From the NCBI GenBank assembly GCA_028768545.1, contig CP054838.1, positions 4,337,001 to 4,401,000 on the forward strand: a stretch of 64,000 bases of DNA, given 5' to 3'. The notes beneath the pieces are model-generated. The model was not told the DNA's origin and did not search any database. It saw only the letters and a list, made by a program, of their open reading frames with translations. Positions 1 through 8,195 of the stretch are shown piece after piece. This DNA is from Desulfobacter sp. (lineage in GTDB: Bacteria; Desulfobacterota; Desulfobacteria; Desulfobacterales; Desulfobacteraceae). How positions within the stretch are numbered: the stretch's first letter is position 1; each line of letters begins with the position of its first letter. Both the position numbers and the translations under genes were made by a program.

Positions 1-1
1 T

Positions 2-223
2 CTTTTTGCCGCCTACGGCAAAATTTTTTCAGGGCCCGCCCACCTGACCGGACGGATGAAAGGGGTCTGGAGTTATCTTGGCCCTTCCTTTGAAAACAGC
101 AAAAAACCGTTGAAAAAAATTGTCAAAGCAAGATCTGTCCCGGCGTACGAGGAGCGGGTAAATGCTTTTTTCGATCTAAACCTTAGGTTTAATCCAGGCC
201 GGCACAAGGCCGGCACAAATTAA
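2..223 (+). CDS. tRNA-dihydrouridine synthase family protein, C-terminal end (partial)
   Basis: Only the last 73 codons lie in the window. The reading frame starting at base 2 is open to a TAA and gives a basic tail with the pattern RMKGVWSYLG followed by LKKIVKARSVPAYEERV. This resembles the C-terminal helical domain of Dus enzymes, where a short helix ending in W-YL precedes a K-I-KA-S--Y segment. Dus proteins reduce uridine in tRNA with FMN. The call rests on this tail alone, and the catalytic barrel is outside the window. The last codons contain a tandem GGCCGGCACAA repeat, which suggests the stop was shifted by a small duplication. A complete dusB lies further on, so this would be a second paralogue. 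Confidence 0.5.
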   Translation, partial: LFAAYGKIFSGPAHLTGRMKGVWSYLGPSFENSKKPLKKIVKARSVPAYEERVNAFFDLNLRFNPGRHKAGTN

Positions 224-286
224 AGCCCAACTCTGCTGCCTTGAAGCTACACCTTCATAAATTTTGCAGCCTTGGAAAAAATACGG

Positions 287-2287
287 TTAAAGGTCCATGG
301 CGGCAGCATATCCTGCATGGACGGCATCAAAGGCCATGCCCACAGCCAGGGCATCCCCAATGACCCGATAATCAAGGCCCATCTCTTTGACCATAGATTC
401 AAGGGGATTGTAGGAGGCGGATCCTGCCGCCACCACCACGGTGTCCGCCGTCATCTCGACAACCTTGCCGTCCTGCTCCACCTCAAGACCCTGGGGGGTA
501 ATTTTCACCACCTTTGATGCGGTCATGGTTTCAACGTTCAGCCGGCCCATATCCTGGAGCATCCCCCATTTGGTGGATTTACCGATATCCTTGCCAATAC
601 GGTCGGTCATCTCAACAAGACAGATTTTTTTGCTGCCATGGGTGGCCATTTTAAAAAGGGCGTCAGGAGACTCTGCCTTGTTTACAAAGAGAAATTTCAA
701 GGTATGGGCATCCATGGTCCCTTTTTCAGCCAGAAAAAGTGCGGTTTCAACCCCCACGGCCCCGCCGCCCACAATGACCACTTGATCACCTGTGCTCACC
801 TTGTCTTCCAACACCTCCCAGGCACCTGCCACATGGGGCAGATCCATTCCGGGAATGGGGGGAACAAGGGGGCCGGCCCCGGTTGCCAGGATCACAGCAT
901 CAGGGTTCAAAGCGTTTAGGATATCTTCATCCACTTCCTGATTCATGACCACAGAAATTTTTTCAGCCGTAAGCTGGTTTTCAAGGTCAAGGGCAAGCTG
1001 GGCAAATTCCTCTCTTCCGGGAGGGGCGGCAGCCAGGTGAAGCTGTCCTCCCAAACGGCCGGACCGCTCGTACAAGGTAACCTCATGCCCCCTTCGCTTG
1101 GCAGTCAGGGCACAGGTCATGCCGGCGGCACCGCCTCCCACCACAACCACCTTCCTGGATTTTGCAGCCGTCTTCTCCTGGACCTCATGCTCATGGCCGG
1201 CCAGGGGATTGCACAGGCATTCCACATGTTTGAGTTTAAAAAGATGATCAAAACATCCCTGGGCACAGGCAATGCAGTGGACAATCTCATTTTCCCGGCC
1301 GGTTTTGGCCTTGTTGGGCAAATCAGGGTCTGCAATCAGACTGCGGCCCATGGCCACCATATCGCAATACCCCTGTTTGAGCATGGTTCTTGCGGTTTCA
1401 GGGTCATTGATCCTGTGGCTGGCAATCACCGGCACATCCACGGCCAGGCGAATATCCCGTGCCAAATACCCGAATGCCCCCCTGGGAACCTGGGCCACGA
1501 TCTGGGGCACCCTTGCCTCATGCCAGCCCACATTGATGCACAGTGCATCCACAGGGCCCTGGGACAGGGCACGGGCATATTCAAGCAAATCGGCCCGGTC
1601 ATTGCCGCCGGGCATGAAATCATTGCCGTTCATTCTTACGATCAAGGGGAAGTCAGGCCCCACAGCCTGCCTGACCGCATCGACCACCTCAAGGCCGAAC
1701 CGCATCCTGTTTTCCAAAGATCCCCCGTATTCATCTGTTCTCTGGTTGGTCAAGGGGGATAAAAACTCAGAGATGAGATAGCCTGTGCCGCTTAAAATTT
1801 CAACCGCATCAAATCCGGCCTGTTTTACCCGGGCGGCTGCGGCCCCAAACGCGGCAATGGTTGTTTTGATCTCTTGGGAATCAAGGGCCTTGGGGGTCTC
1901 TTTGGTCATTCTGGAGGCAACGGCAGAGGGGGCCACCGGCTGTTTTCCATCAAGAAAAAATGAGAAATTATAACGTCCTGCATGGTTGAGCTGAACCGCG
2001 GCCAATGAGCCGTTTTCCTGAATGGCCGTTGCCAGCCGGGCAAGTCCGGGGATAAATCGATCATCATGGGCACCGATATTCTGGGTATTGCCCGACAATT
2101 CATCCACTGTGGCATACCCCACACAGATCAAGCCAGGACCTCCTTTGGCCCTTCGGGCATAAAAGGACACAATCTGGTCCGTGACTTCAAACTCCTGGGC
2201 CATGCCCAGATGCATGGCCGGCAGATAAATCCGGTTTTCAATTTCCAAGCCATTAATATGAATGGGGTCAAACAGGGGATCTCTCAT
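287..2287 (-). CDS. NADH:flavin oxidoreductase / 2,4-dienoyl-CoA reductase-like protein
   Basis: This 666-residue protein has the three-part build of FadH-type reductases. An Old Yellow Enzyme TIM barrel (about 1-350, FMN site) comes first. A [4Fe-4S] motif follows with C-x2-C-x3-C-x11-C spacing (CIACAQGC, then ECLCNP). The C-terminal half is an FAD/NAD(P) fold with GGGAAG near residue 390 and a second GGGAVG dinucleotide motif near 505. Family members reduce the double bonds of enoyl-CoA, enoates or related compounds with NAD(P)H. The substrate cannot be read from the sequence. It lies 15 bp downstream of a MerR-type regulator on the same strand, so the two probably form an operon in which the regulator senses the substrate or a related compound. 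Length is typical of the family. Confidence 0.9.
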   Translation of the reverse strand: MRDPLFDPIHINGLEIENRIYLPAMHLGMAQEFEVTDQIVSFYARRAKGGPGLICVGYATVDELSGNTQNIGAHDDRFIPGLARLATAIQENGSLAAVQLNHAGRYNFSFFLDGKQPVAPSAVASRMTKETPKALDSQEIKTTIAAFGAAAARVKQAGFDAVEILSGTGYLISEFLSPLTNQRTDEYGGSLENRMRFGLEVVDAVRQAVGPDFPLIVRMNGNDFMPGGNDRADLLEYARALSQGPVDALCINVGWHEARVPQIVAQVPRGAFGYLARDIRLAVDVPVIASHRINDPETARTMLKQGYCDMVAMGRSLIADPDLPNKAKTGRENEIVHCIACAQGCFDHLFKLKHVECLCNPLAGHEHEVQEKTAAKSRKVVVVGGGAAGMTCALTAKRRGHEVTLYERSGRLGGQLHLAAAPPGREEFAQLALDLENQLTAEKISVVMNQEVDEDILNALNPDAVILATGAGPLVPPIPGMDLPHVAGAWEVLEDKVSTGDQVVIVGGGAVGVETALFLAEKGTMDAHTLKFLFVNKAESPDALFKMATHGSKKICLVEMTDRIGKDIGKSTKWGMLQDMGRLNVETMTASKVVKITPQGLEVEQDGKVVEMTADTVVVAAGSASYNPLESMVKEMGLDYRVIGDALAVGMAFDAVHAGYAAAMDL

Positions 2288-2302
2288 TCTGCCTCCTAAA
2301 TA

Positions 2303-3034
2303 TTATTCTTTTTTAAGTCCTTTGAATCCAATCAATTTTTTTTGCAGGGTCCGGTCAATCACATAGGCCCTTAAGCCCCTGGCCATCCGGGTCAGTTCCA
2401 GGGTGAGCAGGGCATTTTCTTTATACCCCAACCCCTGGGTATACGACTCTCTTAAACCAATCTCAGCGGCCACGATCTGTTTTGCAAATTTGGGATAAAA
2501 GGCCAGGTCATCCGGATCCAGGCCCCTTTCCATGCAGGATTTCAGCTGCAGTGCCAGTTCAAGGTCATGTTCATCAAACAGGGCGGGTTCCAGGGGAATG
2601 ATCAACCCAAGCCGGCAGAGCCTGTCCAATTGCTCAGGCCCAAGCCCGGATGCCTTTGCAAAATCCGCCGCATCCATTTTTTGGGCAGCCCCTCCAAATA
2701 CAGTGGACTGAAGTTCGAGCAGAGGGGTAATATCGCGGCCCTTGTCCATTTCTCGAAAAAGCCCTTTGATGGCAGCCAGGGGCAGGCGGTGGCTGGCTTG
2801 AATTTTTTTGATAAACCCGATCCGATCAACACAGGCCGGATCATAATAGGCCATGTTGGGACTTGTCTTAACAGGCCGGGGCAGCAGCCCCTTTTTCACA
2901 TAAAGCAAAATAGTGGACTTGGCCACTCCGGCAGCATCAGCCAACTCCTTCATCTTGAGCATGGGCTCGTCCGTACTATTTCTCGGTCGTCCCCCTGTTA
3001 TGGCCATATCCAATCTCCTCTGTCTCGCCTGCAA
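2303..3034 (-). CDS. MerR family transcriptional regulator
   Basis: 243 residues. A MerR winged helix occupies roughly residues 26-95: MKELADAAGVAKSTILLY, then a YYDP turn and DRIGFIKKI. An N-terminal extension of about 25 residues precedes it. The C-terminal 150 residues are helical and do not show the cysteine pattern of the metal-sensing members, so a small-molecule ligand is more likely. It is the promoter-proximal gene of a two-gene unit with the flavin reductase. The start used here has GGAGAT upstream. A starting Met at the MLKMKEL segment is an alternative. A well-formed promoter lies about 40-70 bp upstream (separate entry). Confidence 0.85.
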   Translation of the reverse strand: MQARQRRLDMAITGGRPRNSTDEPMLKMKELADAAGVAKSTILLYVKKGLLPRPVKTSPNMAYYDPACVDRIGFIKKIQASHRLPLAAIKGLFREMDKGRDITPLLELQSTVFGGAAQKMDAADFAKASGLGPEQLDRLCRLGLIIPLEPALFDEHDLELALQLKSCMERGLDPDDLAFYPKFAKQIVAAEIGLRESYTQGLGYKENALLTLELTRMARGLRAYVIDRTLQKKLIGFKGLKKE

Positions 3035-3074
3035 AGCAGAAAGTAAAAACTACCACTTTGCACTTTTAGGTCGA

Positions 3075-3103
3075 ACTATAGCCAAAGAGAATCTTAGAGT
3101 CAA
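3075..3103 (-). promoter_or_regulatory. Predicted sigma-70 promoter of the MerR/flavin reductase unit
   Basis: Read on the minus strand, TTGACT is separated by exactly 17 bp from TATAGT, a close match to the sigma-70 consensus. It sits upstream of the MerR start and points towards it. MerR regulators usually bind between the two boxes of their own promoter, but I see no clear dyad in this spacer. Confidence 0.6.
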
Positions 3104-3230
3104 GCCTGCCTTTTAAAATTCAGCACACCCTCAACGCCGGGGCCGGATGATGCTGTCAGCTTTTTACTGCCAAACCCTGATACGTGGAGATCTTCTGATC
3201 ATTTTTCAGGACAACACTTGAAGAAGAAAA

Positions 3231-3383
3231 TCAATCTTTTTTTTCAAATCTATCTTTCTTGGTCTTGCCTGTCCCCTGACAGGCCTCTTTCATTCATGTG
3301 GAAATCCCCATTTTAGGAAGGATATAAATCTGGAGAAGAAAATACACAAGGATGACGCCGCCTGCCAATAATAATGTTTCCAT
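3231..3383 (-). CDS. Small membrane protein, predicted selenoprotein (in-frame TGA at codon 30)
   Basis: A 50-codon gene that a standard ORF search would cut to 29 codons. ATG is preceded by AAGGGGA at good spacing. Residues 2-22 form one hydrophobic segment (LLLAGGVILVYFLLQIYIL), followed by PKMGIST, then TGA at 3294-3296, then MKEACQGTGKTKKDRFEKKD and a TGA stop. If the internal TGA is selenocysteine the protein reads ST-U-MKEAC, a U-x4-C pair just after the membrane segment, which would suit a thiol/selenol redox role. The base spacing from TGA to the loop of a perfect hairpin is 16 nt, as expected for bacterial SECIS (separate entry). I do not recognise the family. It is divergent from the DUF4405 gene. 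The alternative is a 29-residue peptide. Confidence 0.7.
3267..3284 (-). promoter_or_regulatory. Predicted bacterial SECIS hairpin of the small selenoprotein
   Basis: On the minus strand GCCTGTC, loop AGGG, GACAGGC form a perfect 7-bp stem with a 4-nt loop. Sixteen nucleotides separate the TGA from the loop, and the loop has G at its second position. Both features match the rule for SelB-recognised bacterial SECIS elements. The hairpin lies within the coding frame, as in other bacterial selenoprotein mRNAs. Confidence 0.7.
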
Positions 3384-3572
3384 TTGAAATCCCCTTGATA
3401 TAATATTAAAAAAAATAACAACGTTGCATATAAACCTTAAATATAACAATCCTTATGCATTTTCCAGTAAAGACAAAATTTTCCAGGCAGGCTTGACCCT
3501 AAAAGAGAAAAAAACATCACCGGACAAGACCCTGTGTAACTATTTAAAAATATCCTGCAAAAGGAACTCCCT
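3384..3572. other. Divergent intergenic region between the small selenoprotein and the DUF4405 gene
   Basis: AT-rich 189 bp that should hold promoters in both directions. I see A/T runs and TATA-like words but no convincing pair of boxes. The rest of the 538-bp space between MerR and DUF4405 holds the small selenoprotein gene and the MerR promoter. Confidence 0.4.
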
Positions 3573-4409
3573 ATGAGATTGCGCAAAATTGTCTCTTTGA
3601 CCGCTTTGATCTCTTTTGTTCTGATTCTGATCACCAGTATCATCCTCTATATTGTTCCCCATGGCAGGATCGCCTATTGGGCTGACTGGCATCTTTTCGG
3701 ACTTAGCAAATCCCAATGGGGTGAACTTCACGTGAATCTGGGCATTTTGTTTATCATCACCCTGGGCCTGCACCTCTATTACAATTGGCAGGCTGTCATG
3801 GCCTATTTAAAAAACAAAAAAACAAAACTCATTTTTTTTACAGCCAATTTTAATGCGGCCCTGGCAATCACCCTGGTGGTGGTCACAGGGACCTATTTCA
3901 TGGTTCCGCCGTTTTCTTCAATTATCGGTTTTAGCCAATCCATTAAAGACAATGCCGCGATTGAGTATGGCCAGCCTCCCTTTGGCCATGCGGAACAATC
4001 TTCTTTAAAGGCCCTGACCCAAAAGAGTCAAATTCTGTTAAAGGATGCAAAACAACGGCTGGATCGGGCAGGGATCAAAGTCACCAGCCCGGACCAGATT
4101 TTCCTGGACATTGCCCGGAAAAACAACCGCTCACCCCGGCAACTATTTGAAATCATCAGCCCGGACCAGGGCAGATACCTTAAAAAAAAGATGCCCCCAA
4201 CCGCCCCGCCTGGCGCGGGAAACAAAACCCTGAATGCCTTTTGCCTGGAATACGAAATTGATCCTGAACTGGTGATCAAAATCATGGCGTTTAAAGGGCT
4301 TTTTCTATCACCTGAACAAACCTTGAAACAAGGGGCCGAACATAATCATATCCCCCCGCAAAAACTTTACAAAATGATCAGAAAAGCAGCCTTAAGTCAG
4401 AAACTATGA
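3573..4409 (+). CDS. DUF4405 membrane protein with C-terminal soluble domain
   Basis: 278 residues. The N-terminal 115 residues hold three hydrophobic segments (about 7-29, 52-73 and 88-108) with histidines at positions typical of DUF4405, a cytochrome-b561-like membrane domain (LHVNLGILFIITLGLHLYYNW). Residues 120-278 are soluble and contain two similar modules (around DQIFLDIARKNNRSPRQLFEII and EQTLKQGAEHNHIPPQKLYKMI), probably small repeated helical units. The start has AAGGA 7 nt upstream. The function is not established. Haem binding by the paired His is plausible from the family. An FmdB-type zinc-ribbon gene follows 59 bp downstream and is probably co-transcribed. Confidence 0.8.
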   Translation: MRLRKIVSLTALISFVLILITSIILYIVPHGRIAYWADWHLFGLSKSQWGELHVNLGILFIITLGLHLYYNWQAVMAYLKNKKTKLIFFTANFNAALAITLVVVTGTYFMVPPFSSIIGFSQSIKDNAAIEYGQPPFGHAEQSSLKALTQKSQILLKDAKQRLDRAGIKVTSPDQIFLDIARKNNRSPRQLFEIISPDQGRYLKKKMPPTAPPGAGNKTLNAFCLEYEIDPELVIKIMAFKGLFLSPEQTLKQGAEHNHIPPQKLYKMIRKAALSQKL

Positions 4410-4468
4410 TTAAAAAAATTCAAACAGGGCAGGTTCTGACCCTGAGAAAAGAAAAAAAGGAAACCCCC

Positions 4469-4654
4469 ATGCCTATTTTTGAATACCAATGTGACGCCTG
4501 TAAAAATGAATTTGAACGCCTGGTGTTCGCAAACGACAAATCAAAAATCAAATGCCCCAAATGATCAAGTGTAAAGGTGACCAAAAAAATGAGTCTACCA
4601 AGCCTTAAGGCAGGTGCAAACTGCGCCCCCACAGCGGGTAAACCCTTTTCATGA
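4469..4654 (+). CDS. FmdB-family zinc-ribbon protein with in-frame TGA at a cysteine position
   Basis: The 61-codon frame begins MPIFEYQCDACKNEFERLV, the diagnostic start of the FmdB/CxxC_CXXC_SSSS family, after AAGGA at 7-nt spacing. The first zinc knuckle is C8-C11. The second should read CPxC but reads C29-P-K-TGA (4562-4564). The frame then continues SSVKVTKKMS and ends NCAPTAGKPFS, which is the normal tail of this family (S--V-K-MS ... CAP ... FS). So translation past TGA would give a full-length protein with selenocysteine as the fourth metal ligand. A bulged hairpin starts 11 nt after the TGA (4576-4599) but its 11-nt loop lacks G in the first two positions, so SECIS support is weak. 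A recent nonsense mutation is the alternative. Confidence 0.55.
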
Positions 4655-4667
4655 GCAAGCTGATATC

Positions 4668-4685
4668 CTGCGCCGGTCGGCGCAG
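4668..4685 (+). terminator. Hairpin after the FmdB gene, possible terminator
   Basis: CTGCGCC, loop GGTC, GGCGCAG: a perfect 7-bp GC-rich stem starting 13 nt after the FmdB stop codon. No T-run follows, so it may stabilise the transcript end and not be an intrinsic terminator in the strict sense. Confidence 0.4.
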
Positions 4686-4766
4686 ACCTGAGCTGCCATG
4701 GGATAAAAAATCATCCCCTTTTTGTCAATTTTCAATGGTCTGTCCTGTAAAAAAAATGAAATAGGC

Positions 4767-4794
4767 TTGCATATCAATGGGGTTTATTTATTAT
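4767..4794 (+). promoter_or_regulatory. Predicted promoter of the universal stress protein gene
   Basis: TTGCAT, 16-bp spacer, TATTAT, pointing towards the uspA-type gene about 45 bp downstream. The -10 box matches the consensus in 5 of 6 positions. Confidence 0.45.
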
Positions 4795-4839
4795 ATGAAG
4801 CATATTTATGAAAATCTAAAACCAAATTGGAGACCCATG

Positions 4840-5370
4840 ATGATACAAAAAATCAAACGGATTCTATTTGCCTCAGACCTATCCTATGACATGAAAGAAG
4901 TGTTTGAACACGCGGTGTCATATGCCACCTATTCAGGCGCGGAGATTATTGTCCTTCACGTGATGGAAGAGGCCAGCAAGAATTCAAAAAAACGGGTGAG
5001 AATGGCATTTGGGGAGACCTTGTACCAAAACATTAAAAATGAACACAAAAGCGGGGCCCATGATCTTCTTACCGGAAAAAATGTAGACGCCCTGCGCATC
5101 CGCCAGGCCATTATGGGGTTTTTCTCCAATGGGGAGCCCGATAAAATGCCAGAGCAGGAAGCCTCTCCCATTGAAAAAATCCTGGTCACCGAGAGCCTTT
5201 CCGTTGCCGGAGAGATCTCCAGGACGGCTGTGGAGGAAAAATGCGACGCAATTGTCATTGGCTGCAAACAGCAGGGACTTTTGGCAAAAGCCATGGGCGA
5301 CCATGTGCTCAGAAAAGTCTTGAAGCAGACCTCGGTCCCGGTCCTCATTGTTCCTTTGGCCAAAAAATAG
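4840..5370 (+). CDS. Universal stress protein (UspA family)
   Basis: About 176 residues. It begins IKRILFASDLSYDMKEVFEHA, the usual first strand and Asp of UspA domains, and ends with VIGCKQQGLLAKAMGDHVLRKVL then VPVLIVP. The family's ATP-binding pattern is G-x2-G-x9-G-S/T. Here the glycines are partly altered (GCKQQG, GDHV), so nucleotide binding is uncertain. A middle insertion (about 60-105) makes it longer than the 140-residue average. Two ATGs in a row (4837 and 4840) are possible starts. GGAG at 4829-4832 favours the second. It appears to be transcribed alone. Confidence 0.85.
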   Translation: MIQKIKRILFASDLSYDMKEVFEHAVSYATYSGAEIIVLHVMEEASKNSKKRVRMAFGETLYQNIKNEHKSGAHDLLTGKNVDALRIRQAIMGFFSNGEPDKMPEQEASPIEKILVTESLSVAGEISRTAVEEKCDAIVIGCKQQGLLAKAMGDHVLRKVLKQTSVPVLIVPLAKK

Positions 5371-5460
5371 CCCTGACCGAAACAAGAGAAAGGCTCGAAT
5401 AATTTTAAATTTGCCCCCAACCAAGGAATCGAGCCAAAAGACAATTATTGAAAAAGGCCT

Positions 5461-6252
5461 TTAAAAATTGCCTGAACTAAACTGCCTGACCTGATCCAGG
5501 TAGGGAATCATGCCCCAAGCAAAGATATTGTTATGGTCGGCTCCCTTGATTTCAAGCAGGTGCTTTTTAATTGCCGGGCAGGCATCATGCAGGGCCTTGC
5601 CGTCTGAAAAAGGGATTAAACGGTCAAACTGGGCATGAATAATCAGACAGGGGCTTTTGACCTTTTTGATCTTGTCAAGATTTCCCATGGACTGGCCTTC
5701 TTTAAAGCCAATGGCCTCGGGATCCAGGCCCAGAACCCTTAACAAGGGCTCGGTAAATGCAAACCCGCTTTCCACAATCAAGGCGTGGAAAAAAAAGTCG
5801 GCCGCCAGACAAATGGCAGGAGCGCTGCCCAGAGAGCGGCCCATCACGGATATGGGGCCGCTCATCTTTTTTTGCTTCATCATGGTTTTCAAAAAATTTA
5901 AAACCTTAGGCCCGTCTTCCATCATGGCAGACACCGACGGACGGCCTGTGGACTCACCATACCCCCTGTAATCCACCACAAAAAGATTCACCCCTCCGGC
6001 CTGGAAAAAGGCGTTCCCAATATCGTCATAATCTGAAACAATCTCTCCGTTTCCATGGAAAAACAGCAACACCGGCTTGTCAGGATCTCCAAGATGCAAA
6101 GAGGCACCCAAAGCCACATCCTTTTCCACCGGGATCATCATGTCTTGGCGGTTCTGATCTGCTCGCCTTTTTCCGTCCTGACGTCTGGGATGAAACAAAT
6201 AGGCTGTCACCCCTGGCAGGTCAAGGGATTCATACCCCTCAAATTTGCTCAT
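5461..6252 (-). CDS. Alpha/beta hydrolase
   Basis: 263 residues with the alpha/beta hydrolase fold: oxyanion strand LLFFHGNGE, then DYRGYGESTG, nucleophile elbow G-R-S-L-G-S (Ser near residue 141), an acidic residue region after PCLIIHAQFDRLIPF, and a late ADHNN histidine. These give a complete Ser-Asp-His triad. No signal peptide, so cytoplasmic. The family (BAAT/YqkD-like) covers esterases and peptidases, and the substrate is not evident. It lies 40 bp downstream of the MFS exporter gene on the same strand and is likely co-transcribed. Confidence 0.8.
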   Translation of the reverse strand: MSKFEGYESLDLPGVTAYLFHPRRQDGKRRADQNRQDMMIPVEKDVALGASLHLGDPDKPVLLFFHGNGEIVSDYDDIGNAFFQAGGVNLFVVDYRGYGESTGRPSVSAMMEDGPKVLNFLKTMMKQKKMSGPISVMGRSLGSAPAICLAADFFFHALIVESGFAFTEPLLRVLGLDPEAIGFKEGQSMGNLDKIKKVKSPCLIIHAQFDRLIPFSDGKALHDACPAIKKHLLEIKGADHNNIFAWGMIPYLDQVRQFSSGNF

Positions 6253-6292
6253 AGCCCCTCCCCCTTTTATCCATCAGTTTGGTTTAAAAACC

Positions 6293-7705
6293 TTAAGGTT
6301 TTTTCCAGGATCTCAAATCATTGCCATAGGCCAGGGTCAACCCAAACCCGAGAAGGGCAAGGCTGACACCCGCGGCCATGGCATACCTGAACCCTGTCAT
6401 AAAAAAAGGGGCCATGCCCGGGGTATAATGGTCCAGGCCCACCCCCTGGGTCAGGCCGGTAAATGTTCGGGTAAAGATGCTCGAGGCCAAGGCCACCCCC
6501 ACCACCATGCCAAGATTCCTGGCCGTGGCCATGGTGCCTGCAGCAATCCCCCTGTGTTCAGCCGGCACAGCCCCCATGATGGCCGCACTGTTCGGAGAGA
6601 CAAACAATGCCGTTCCCATACCGGCCAGGGAAAGACGCCAAAAGAGTCCAAATTCCCCGGTTGAGGGAGACAAGGTTGCCATAAAGGCCAGAGAAATGGC
6701 CAGGCATCCCATGCCTGCAGAACAGAGCAGCATGGACCCCAGTCTGTCGGCCAGCCCCCCGGAAACCGGGGAGATCACCAGGAGAAATATAAAAGGAACA
6801 ATCATAATCAACCCTGTTTTAGCCGGTGAAAACCCGCAGATCAGGCTCAGATAAAAGGGCATCATAAAAACCAGGGAAAACAAGGCTGCAAATAAAAACA
6901 GGGCTGCGCCCAGGGGCAGTGAAAACCGCCTCACCCTCAACAATCCAAGGTCAAGAAGCGGATGGACAGCCCTTTGTGCATGCACGACAAATCCAATAAA
7001 GGCCATGATTCCAATGGCCCAGCAGCCCCCCCCTTTAAAGGAGAAAAACCCCCAGTCCGGAGACCGGATCAGACCGATGATAAAACTTGCGACCCAAATT
7101 GCCATAAACAGACTGCCGTAAATGTCCATGGATTCATGGCTGGAATGTCCCCTTTTGGGTTTCAGGGCCCAGCGGCTCCAGACCAGGGCGACCAGGCCCA
7201 CGGGGATATTAATATAAAAAATAGTTGGCCAGGCAAAATATTCCAGAATAAAGCCCCCGGCAACCGGCCCCAGGGTAAGGCCTGCGGCCACACAGGTTCC
7301 CATCAGCCCCAAGGCCCGTCCCCTGTTCGCAGGCTCAAAGGCGTCAACGATCAGGGCAGGTGAACAGGCCATGAGCATGGAAGCTCCCATGCCCTGAACA
7401 GCCCGGGATAAAATCAGCCCGGCTGCGGTCCCGGAAATGGCGCATAAAAACGATCCCAGGGTAAAAACGGCAAATCCAAGCCTGTAGACCCGGGGCCGGC
7501 CGATAATATCAGAGAGCCTGCCAAAGGTAAGCAAAAAAGAGGAAACAAATAAAAGATAGACGGTCACCACCCATTGGATGGTCCCCATGGTCTGGGAGAG
7601 ATCTGTCATGATAAAGGGAAGCGCAACATTCACAATACTGGAATCCAGTGTGGACATAAAAAGCGAAAACGCCACCAGAAAAAACACCTGCCATTTTTTA
7701 TCCAA
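6293..7705 (-). CDS. MFS transporter, DHA2 (14-TM drug:H+ antiporter) family
   Basis: 470 residues of mostly hydrophobic helices. It starts with FFLVAFSLFMSTLDSSIVNVALP, the typical first helix of EmrB/QacA-type exporters with the conserved D-S-IVNVALP pattern. Motif A is present as GRLSDIIGRPRVYR, and motif C-like GPVAGGFILEY lies in helix 5. Fourteen membrane segments are expected for DHA2. The start is TTG with GAGGA 5-6 nt upstream. The nearby ATG is in a frame that stops at once. Probable role: efflux of a hydrophobic compound. A hydrolase follows in the same unit. Confidence 0.85.
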   Translation of the reverse strand: MDKKWQVFFLVAFSLFMSTLDSSIVNVALPFIMTDLSQTMGTIQWVVTVYLLFVSSFLLTFGRLSDIIGRPRVYRLGFAVFTLGSFLCAISGTAAGLILSRAVQGMGASMLMACSPALIVDAFEPANRGRALGLMGTCVAAGLTLGPVAGGFILEYFAWPTIFYINIPVGLVALVWSRWALKPKRGHSSHESMDIYGSLFMAIWVASFIIGLIRSPDWGFFSFKGGGCWAIGIMAFIGFVVHAQRAVHPLLDLGLLRVRRFSLPLGAALFLFAALFSLVFMMPFYLSLICGFSPAKTGLIMIVPFIFLLVISPVSGGLADRLGSMLLCSAGMGCLAISLAFMATLSPSTGEFGLFWRLSLAGMGTALFVSPNSAAIMGAVPAEHRGIAAGTMATARNLGMVVGVALASSIFTRTFTGLTQGVGLDHYTPGMAPFFMTGFRYAMAAGVSLALLGFGLTLAYGNDLRSWKKP

Positions 7706-7814
7706 ACATATCCTCCATGGCCTTGATACTCAAGGCGCTCAATTCACATCTTTTGATATTTTACAGATTATGGTATATCTGGCCCGTTGACAAGAAAAAT
7801 TACCCGGGGGAGTC

Positions 7815-8195
7815 ATGACCACGATTAACGATATTGTATTGATCCATTTGGAAGATTCACCGGTCTCTTTTGCCCGGGTTGAAAGCATTTTGCCCGACCA
7901 TAAAAAAGACTGGTACCAGATCAAGCTGCTTATGCTTCAAATCCCTCTCCAAGTCGTGACCTGGATATTAAAGGACGAATATATTAGCGGGGATGATTTT
8001 TTCATGAACGGGAAAAAAATGCGGCTGGAACGTGTTAAATGCCCAGACACCCCCCTTGAAACGGACCCGAGTGTCCCCCGCCCCAAGACCACCGGGCCGG
8101 ACCCGGATGCCTCTTCCAAACAATCCCAAGGGAAAATCATCTCCTTTGCCGACCTTAAAAACAATAAAAACAACCCGGAACCGGATATTGGCTAA
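7815..8195 (+). CDS. Hypothetical protein
   Basis: 126 residues, unrecognised. The N-terminal 75 residues look like a compact beta-rich domain (INDIVLIHLEDSPVSFARVESI ... DWYQIKLLMLQIPLQVVTWILKDEYI) that ends in a basic, Pro-rich tail (about 80-126) without clear fold. GGGGGAG at 7-nt spacing precedes ATG. The stop codon overlaps the TTG start of the following DUF1848 gene by 8 bp, suggesting translational coupling. Confidence 0.6.
   Translation: MTTINDIVLIHLEDSPVSFARVESILPDHKKDWYQIKLLMLQIPLQVVTWILKDEYISGDDFFMNGKKMRLERVKCPDTPLETDPSVPRPKTTGPDPDASSKQSQGKIISFADLKNNKNNPEPDIG

Noticed and set aside
1037-1762. Long plus-strand open frame (241 codons) inside the flavin reductase gene
   Set aside because: It is antisense to a gene with clear domains and catalytic motifs. 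It lacks a ribosome site and family features, and GC-rich codon bias leaves such shadows open.
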